This document shows positions 52,614-55,733 of a stretch of DNA of 55,733 nucleotides, one piece after another. Source of the stretch: JADGHE01 sp035716025 (GTDB lineage Bacteria; Pseudomonadota; Alphaproteobacteria; Rhizobiales; Xanthobacteraceae). The notes under the pieces were generated by a model that searched no databases, was not told the DNA's origin, and worked only from the letters and a program-made list of their open reading frames with translations. The position numbers and the translations under genes are program-made. Position 1 is the first letter of the stretch. Every line of letters begins with the position of its first letter. The DNA lies in the NCBI GenBank assembly GCA_035716025.1, contig DASTKH010000051.1, positions 1 through 55,733 of the forward strand, given 5' to 3'.

Positions 52614-53516
52614 GTGAGCGCCGCGACGGAATCCGACATTCCCATCTGCCCCGGGCCGGTCGGCCCGAGCAAGCCGAAACACGCTTTGCCGCCGGACGCC
52701 TGCGACACGCACGCGCATGTCTTCGGGCCCTCCGACCGCTTTCCCTATGCGGCGGAGCGCAGCTACACCCCGCCCGACGCGCCGCTTGCGAAATATCTGG
52801 CGATGCTCGACACGCTCGGCTTTTCGCGCGGCGTGCTGGTGCAGGGCAGCGCTCACGGTCGCGACAATTCGGCGATGCTCGATGCGCTCGCGCGCGAGCC
52901 TCGGCGGCTGCGCGGGGTCGCGGTCGCGGACAGCCGCGTTGCGCCGGAGGAATTGCGCCGCTGGGCGAGGCTCGGCGTCAAGGCGCTGCGCTTCAACCAT
53001 TTCTTTCGCGACGGCAAGCTCCATTACCGGGGCGGCGTGCCGCTTCAAGAGGCCGAAGCGCTCGCCCCGCTCATGCGCGAGCTCGGCTGGCACGTCCAGC
53101 TCTGGATCGACGTGAAGGACCTGCCCGAGACCGTTCCGCTGCTCGAGCGGCTGGGCCTGCCGGTGCTGATCGACCATATGGGGCGCACCGACGCGCGCGC
53201 CGGCACCGGAACGCCCGCATTTCAAACGCTTCGGCGTCTGCTCGAGGAGGGCCGCTGTTGGGTGAAACTCTCCGGTGCCCACCGGCTCACCACCAACGCC
53301 CCCGATTACCCGGAGGCGCGGCCGTTCCATGAAGCGCTCGTCGCCGCCAATCCCGACCGGCTCGTCTGGGGCACGGACTGGCCGCACCCCCGCATCGAGG
53401 GCCCGATGCCGGACGCCGGCCATCTGCTCGACCTCTTTTTCGACTGGACGCCGGACGCCGAGACGCGCAGGCGCATTCTCGTCGACAATCCCGCCCGGCT
53501 GTTCGGCTTCGCCTGA
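52614..53516 (+). CDS. LigI-like amidohydrolase (2-pyrone-4,6-dicarboxylate lactonase family)
   Basis: This 300-residue TIM-barrel protein starts with GTG 52614, with GAGGC upstream. It has CDTHAHVFGPSDRFPYAAERSYTPPDAP-like sequence typical of LigI and relatives, then GVLVQGSAHGRDNSAMLDAL, LIDHMGRTDA and VWGTDWPHPRIEG. LigI opens the lactone ring of 2-pyrone-4,6-dicarboxylate in lignin-aromatic breakdown. The neighbouring genes are not the lig operon, so the true lactone or ester may differ. It is the last gene of the decarboxylase operon. Confidence 0.84.
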   Translation: MSAATESDIPICPGPVGPSKPKHALPPDACDTHAHVFGPSDRFPYAAERSYTPPDAPLAKYLAMLDTLGFSRGVLVQGSAHGRDNSAMLDALAREPRRLRGVAVADSRVAPEELRRWARLGVKALRFNHFFRDGKLHYRGGVPLQEAEALAPLMRELGWHVQLWIDVKDLPETVPLLERLGLPVLIDHMGRTDARAGTGTPAFQTLRRLLEEGRCWVKLSGAHRLTTNAPDYPEARPFHEALVAANPDRLVWGTDWPHPRIEGPMPDAGHLLDLFFDWTPDAETRRRILVDNPARLFGFA

Positions 53517-53591
53517 TGCCGCGAGCCTCAAGGACTCGCCGCCCTTGCGCACCCAGCACGTGAGGCCGCGCCGCGCGGACCCTCTCCCATC

Positions 53592-54596
53592 TCAGTATTC
53601 GTCAAAACAGGTCTGAATGCGCGCGGGGTCGTTCGTCTCCATGAGCGCGAGCGCAAGCAAGAGCGCGGCCTTGTGCGGGCTCAGACTGTCGGCGGCGACC
53701 ATCCCGGGTTCCTGCCATTGATCGTCGTGAAGCACGCGCCCCTCGCCGACGCGGCTGGCGCGCACCACGACCGCCCGTCCTTCGCGCGCGACCGCGGCGA
53801 GCCGTTCCCGAAACACCCCGGTCGAGCCGGAGCCGACGCCGGCGACCACGATGCCCTTGGCGCCGAGGTCAAGCACGGCCTGCGCAAGCTCGGCGCGCGC
53901 GCCGTTGTGCACATAGAGGACTTCGACATAGGGAATGGGTTTTTCCGGATCGAGCCGGAACGCGCTCGCCTCGGTGTGGCGGCGCACCGGCGCGCGGTAG
54001 AAGACCACGCGGTCGGCCTCCACACTGCCGAGCACGCCGAGATCGCGGCTGCGGAAGGTCTGCACGCGATAGGCATGGGTCTTCGTCACGTCACGTGCGC
54101 AATTGATCTCGTTGTTGGTGACGACGAGAACCCCCATGCCGACGGCTTCGGAAGAGGATGCGACCCGCACGGCATCCACGAGATTCATCGGGCCGTCCGC
54201 GCTCAAGGCCGTGAAAGGCCGCTGCGCGCCGGTGATCGCGATGGGCTTTCGGGTGTGCACGGTCAGGTGCAGGAAATAGGCCGTCTCTTCGAGACTGTTG
54301 GTGCCCTGCACGAACACGATTCCCGCAACGTCCGGTCGCGCGGCGAATGCCTCGATCCGCAACGCCAGGCGCCTTAGATCGTCCATGGTCGCAACTTCGT
54401 GGGGGTTGCCGGGGTCGATCTCGATGTCCGCGAATTGGTTGAGCTCCGGAACCGCGGCGAGCAGTTCCTCGCCGCTGAGACGCGGATTGCCGCTCGACCA
54501 GGGCGCATAGCGAAACGTATCGAGGCGGTGGCGGCCGCGGCTGTGCAGCGTTCCGGGGCCGATGAGCAGGCAGACCTTGGGCAAGGCGGGGGACAC
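53592..54596 (-). CDS. Asparaginase-like protein with altered second motif
   Basis: This 334-residue protein belongs to the asparaginase/glutaminase fold. AGGAG precedes GTG 54596, which is preferred over ATG 54641. The first catalytic region reads LIGPGTLHS rather than TGGTIA but keeps the threonine. The second reads VFVQGTNSLEETAYFL where active enzymes have GTDTMEETAYFL, so the catalytic aspartate is an asparagine. The later CARDVTKTHAYRVQTFRS keeps the lysine. The change suggests a different amide substrate or reduced activity. It diverges from hemF. Confidence 0.85.
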   Translation of the reverse strand: MSPALPKVCLLIGPGTLHSRGRHRLDTFRYAPWSSGNPRLSGEELLAAVPELNQFADIEIDPGNPHEVATMDDLRRLALRIEAFAARPDVAGIVFVQGTNSLEETAYFLHLTVHTRKPIAITGAQRPFTALSADGPMNLVDAVRVASSSEAVGMGVLVVTNNEINCARDVTKTHAYRVQTFRSRDLGVLGSVEADRVVFYRAPVRRHTEASAFRLDPEKPIPYVEVLYVHNGARAELAQAVLDLGAKGIVVAGVGSGSTGVFRERLAAVAREGRAVVVRASRVGEGRVLHDDQWQEPGMVAADSLSPHKAALLLALALMETNDPARIQTCFDEY

Positions 54597-54737
54597 GTCG
54601 GGCTCCTGGGTGATCGAGGCGAGGGCGAGGGGCCGGCGCATTGATGCAAATTTGCGCCGGGCCTGCAAACGCGCGACGGCCTTGCCTATGATGCCCCAGG
54701 ACTTGCCAACCCCCCGGGAGAGGAGACGGTCACGGAC

Positions 54738-55631
54738 ATGCCGGTCGGCACCCCGACGCTGGAAGAACGTAAACAGCGCGCGCGCGCGTGGTTCGAAACC
54801 CTGCGCGACGACATCCACGCGGCGCTCGAAGCGCTGGAGCAAGAGGCGCCGGCCTCGCTCTATCCGGCCGCGCCGGGGCGGTTTTCGCGCACGCCCTGGA
54901 CGCGGACGGACCACGGCGGCGGGGACGGGGGCGGCGGCACGATGGGACTTCTGCGCGGCCGCCTATTCGAGAAGGCAGGCGTGCACGTCTCGACCGTCCA
55001 CGGGGAATTCGCGCCGGAGTTCCGCAAGGAAATTCCCGGCGCCGCCGACGATCCGCGCTTCTGGGCCTCCGGCATTTCGCTGATCGTGCACCCGCTCAAT
55101 CCGCACGTTCCCGCCGTGCACATGAACACCCGCTTCGTGGTCACCGCGAAGACTTGGTTCGGAGGAGGCGCCGACCTCACGCCCGTGCTTGCAGCGCGTC
55201 GCACCCAAGACGACCCCGACACGGCAGCGTTCCACGCCACCATGCGGCAGGCCTGCGACGCGCATGCAGCGGTCGCCCCTTATGAAAAGTTCAAGACCTG
55301 GTGCGACGACTATTTCTATCTCAAGCATCGCGGCGAGCCGCGCGGCATCGGCGGGATTTTTTATGATTGGCTCGACAGCGGCGACTGGGAAGCGGATTTC
55401 GCCTTCACGCAGGAGGTTGGGCGCGCCTTTCTGCGCATCTATCCCGCACTCGTGCGGCGCAATTTCGCAAAGCCCTGGACGGAGGCCGAGCGCGAGGAAC
55501 AGCTCGTCCGCCGCGGCCGCTATGTCGAGTTCAACCTGCTCTACGACCGCGGCACCACCTTCGGCCTCAAGACCGGCGGCAACGTCGACTCGATCCTCAG
55601 CTCGATGCCGCCGGTGGTGAAGTGGCCCTGA
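54738..55631 (+). CDS. hemF: Aerobic coproporphyrinogen-III oxidase
   Basis: HemF uses oxygen to decarboxylate coproporphyrinogen III to protoporphyrinogen IX. The 297-residue protein has the family motifs HVSTVHGEF, FWASGISLIVHPLNPHVPAVHMN, TRFVVTAKTWFGGGADLTP, KFKTWCDDYFYLKHR, GIGGIFYD and YVEFNLLYDRGTTFGLKTGG. GGAGAGGAGACGG lies before ATG 54738. It implies an organism able to make haem aerobically. The stop abuts the response-regulator stop on the other strand. Confidence 0.96.
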   Translation: MPVGTPTLEERKQRARAWFETLRDDIHAALEALEQEAPASLYPAAPGRFSRTPWTRTDHGGGDGGGGTMGLLRGRLFEKAGVHVSTVHGEFAPEFRKEIPGAADDPRFWASGISLIVHPLNPHVPAVHMNTRFVVTAKTWFGGGADLTPVLAARRTQDDPDTAAFHATMRQACDAHAAVAPYEKFKTWCDDYFYLKHRGEPRGIGGIFYDWLDSGDWEADFAFTQEVGRAFLRIYPALVRRNFAKPWTEAEREEQLVRRGRYVEFNLLYDRGTTFGLKTGGNVDSILSSMPPVVKWP

Positions 55632-55733
55632 TCAGGCCGCCTCGGCGACCGGCCCTGCGACGGCCGTCTCGATGGCCGCGAACAGGCTCTCCATGGTGAT
55701 GGGCTTGGCCAGGTGGCCGTCCGCCCCGGCGGC
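55632..55733 (-). CDS. Response-regulator receiver domain, C-terminal end only
   Basis: The final 33 codons of a minus-strand gene that continues past the right edge. The sequence AGADGHLAKPITMESLFAAI matches the end of a receiver domain: GADG, the conserved Lys-Pro (KPI) and the last helix. It ends at a TGA, with only nine residues after the helix, so either it is a single-domain CheY-like regulator or the receiver is C-terminal to another domain. Confidence 0.7.
   Translation of the reverse strand, partial: AAGADGHLAKPITMESLFAAIETAVAGPVAEAA

Overview
The window is GC-rich bacterial chromosome, almost certainly from an alphaproteobacterium and most likely from the order Hyphomicrobiales (Rhizobiales). 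The evidence is the gene content (a long RpoD next to DnaG, EgtB/EgtD, UdgX, aerobic HemF, stand-alone BioY, several Bug/cupin/CaiB-type catabolic genes), the very high G+C and the tight gene packing. The species cannot be named from sequence alone. I see no tRNA, rRNA, CRISPR array, insertion sequence or phage gene. The main sign of transfer is a visibly A+T-richer two-gene cassette at 16.8-18.5 kb.

Layout. 1-2.1 kb: the 5' part of a large glycine-rich autotransporter-like gene on the minus strand, running off the left edge. 2.5-4.9 kb: a catabolic set made of a split thiamine-diphosphate (ThDP) decarboxylase (two subunits) and a family III CoA-transferase, followed by a TauE-like exporter. 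5.8-8.4 kb: an overlapping pair encoding a GNAT-acetyltransferase/C39-peptidase-like fusion and a RimK-type ATP-grasp ligase, which look like a peptide-modification system. 8.5-16.8 kb: pyrE, bioY, a glutaryl-CoA-dehydrogenase-like gene, an amidohydrolase, a metallo-beta-lactamase-fold hydrolase, a CopD-like membrane protein, a quinone-oxidoreductase-like gene, infA, a tyrosine-phosphatase-like gene and an exported protein. 16.8-18.5 kb: the low-GC nucleotidyltransferase plus DEDDh exonuclease cassette. 18.5-26.7 kb: the macromolecular synthesis region (rpoD, dnaG, yqeY, then divergent carA) with a Nudix and an amidohydrolase gene between dnaG and yqeY, then mscL.

26.9-35.1 kb: a minus-strand group for ergothioneine synthesis (egtD, egtB) and uracil-DNA repair (UdgX). 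Diverging from it is a zinc-type ABC transporter operon whose promoter overlaps a Zur-like palindrome and whose first gene is a 48-residue histidine-rich membrane peptide. A COG0523 GTPase with a long histidine-rich loop follows. These parts suggest a zinc-limitation response. 35.1-45.9 kb: cupins, an enoyl-CoA hydratase, fabI, an ECF sigma factor with its membrane anti-sigma factor, a CbpA-type DnaJ protein, a surface lipoprotein diverging from pdxH, an SDR, corA and an L,D-transpeptidase.

46.0-53.5 kb: a second catabolic neighbourhood with a class III aminotransferase, an HdrD/GlcF-like Fe-S protein, an MFS transporter, a D-2-hydroxyacid dehydrogenase, a second split ThDP decarboxylase paralogous to the first, and a LigI-like amidohydrolase. 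53.6-55.7 kb: a divergent asparaginase-like gene, hemF, and the last 33 codons of a response-regulator receiver domain.

The best candidates for little-described biology are the GNAT/C39-RimK pair, the Zur-box operon with its histidine-rich leader gene, the low-GC nucleotidyltransferase-exonuclease cassette, and the two split ThDP decarboxylases in separate catabolic contexts. All function calls rest on reading motifs by eye; no database search was run.
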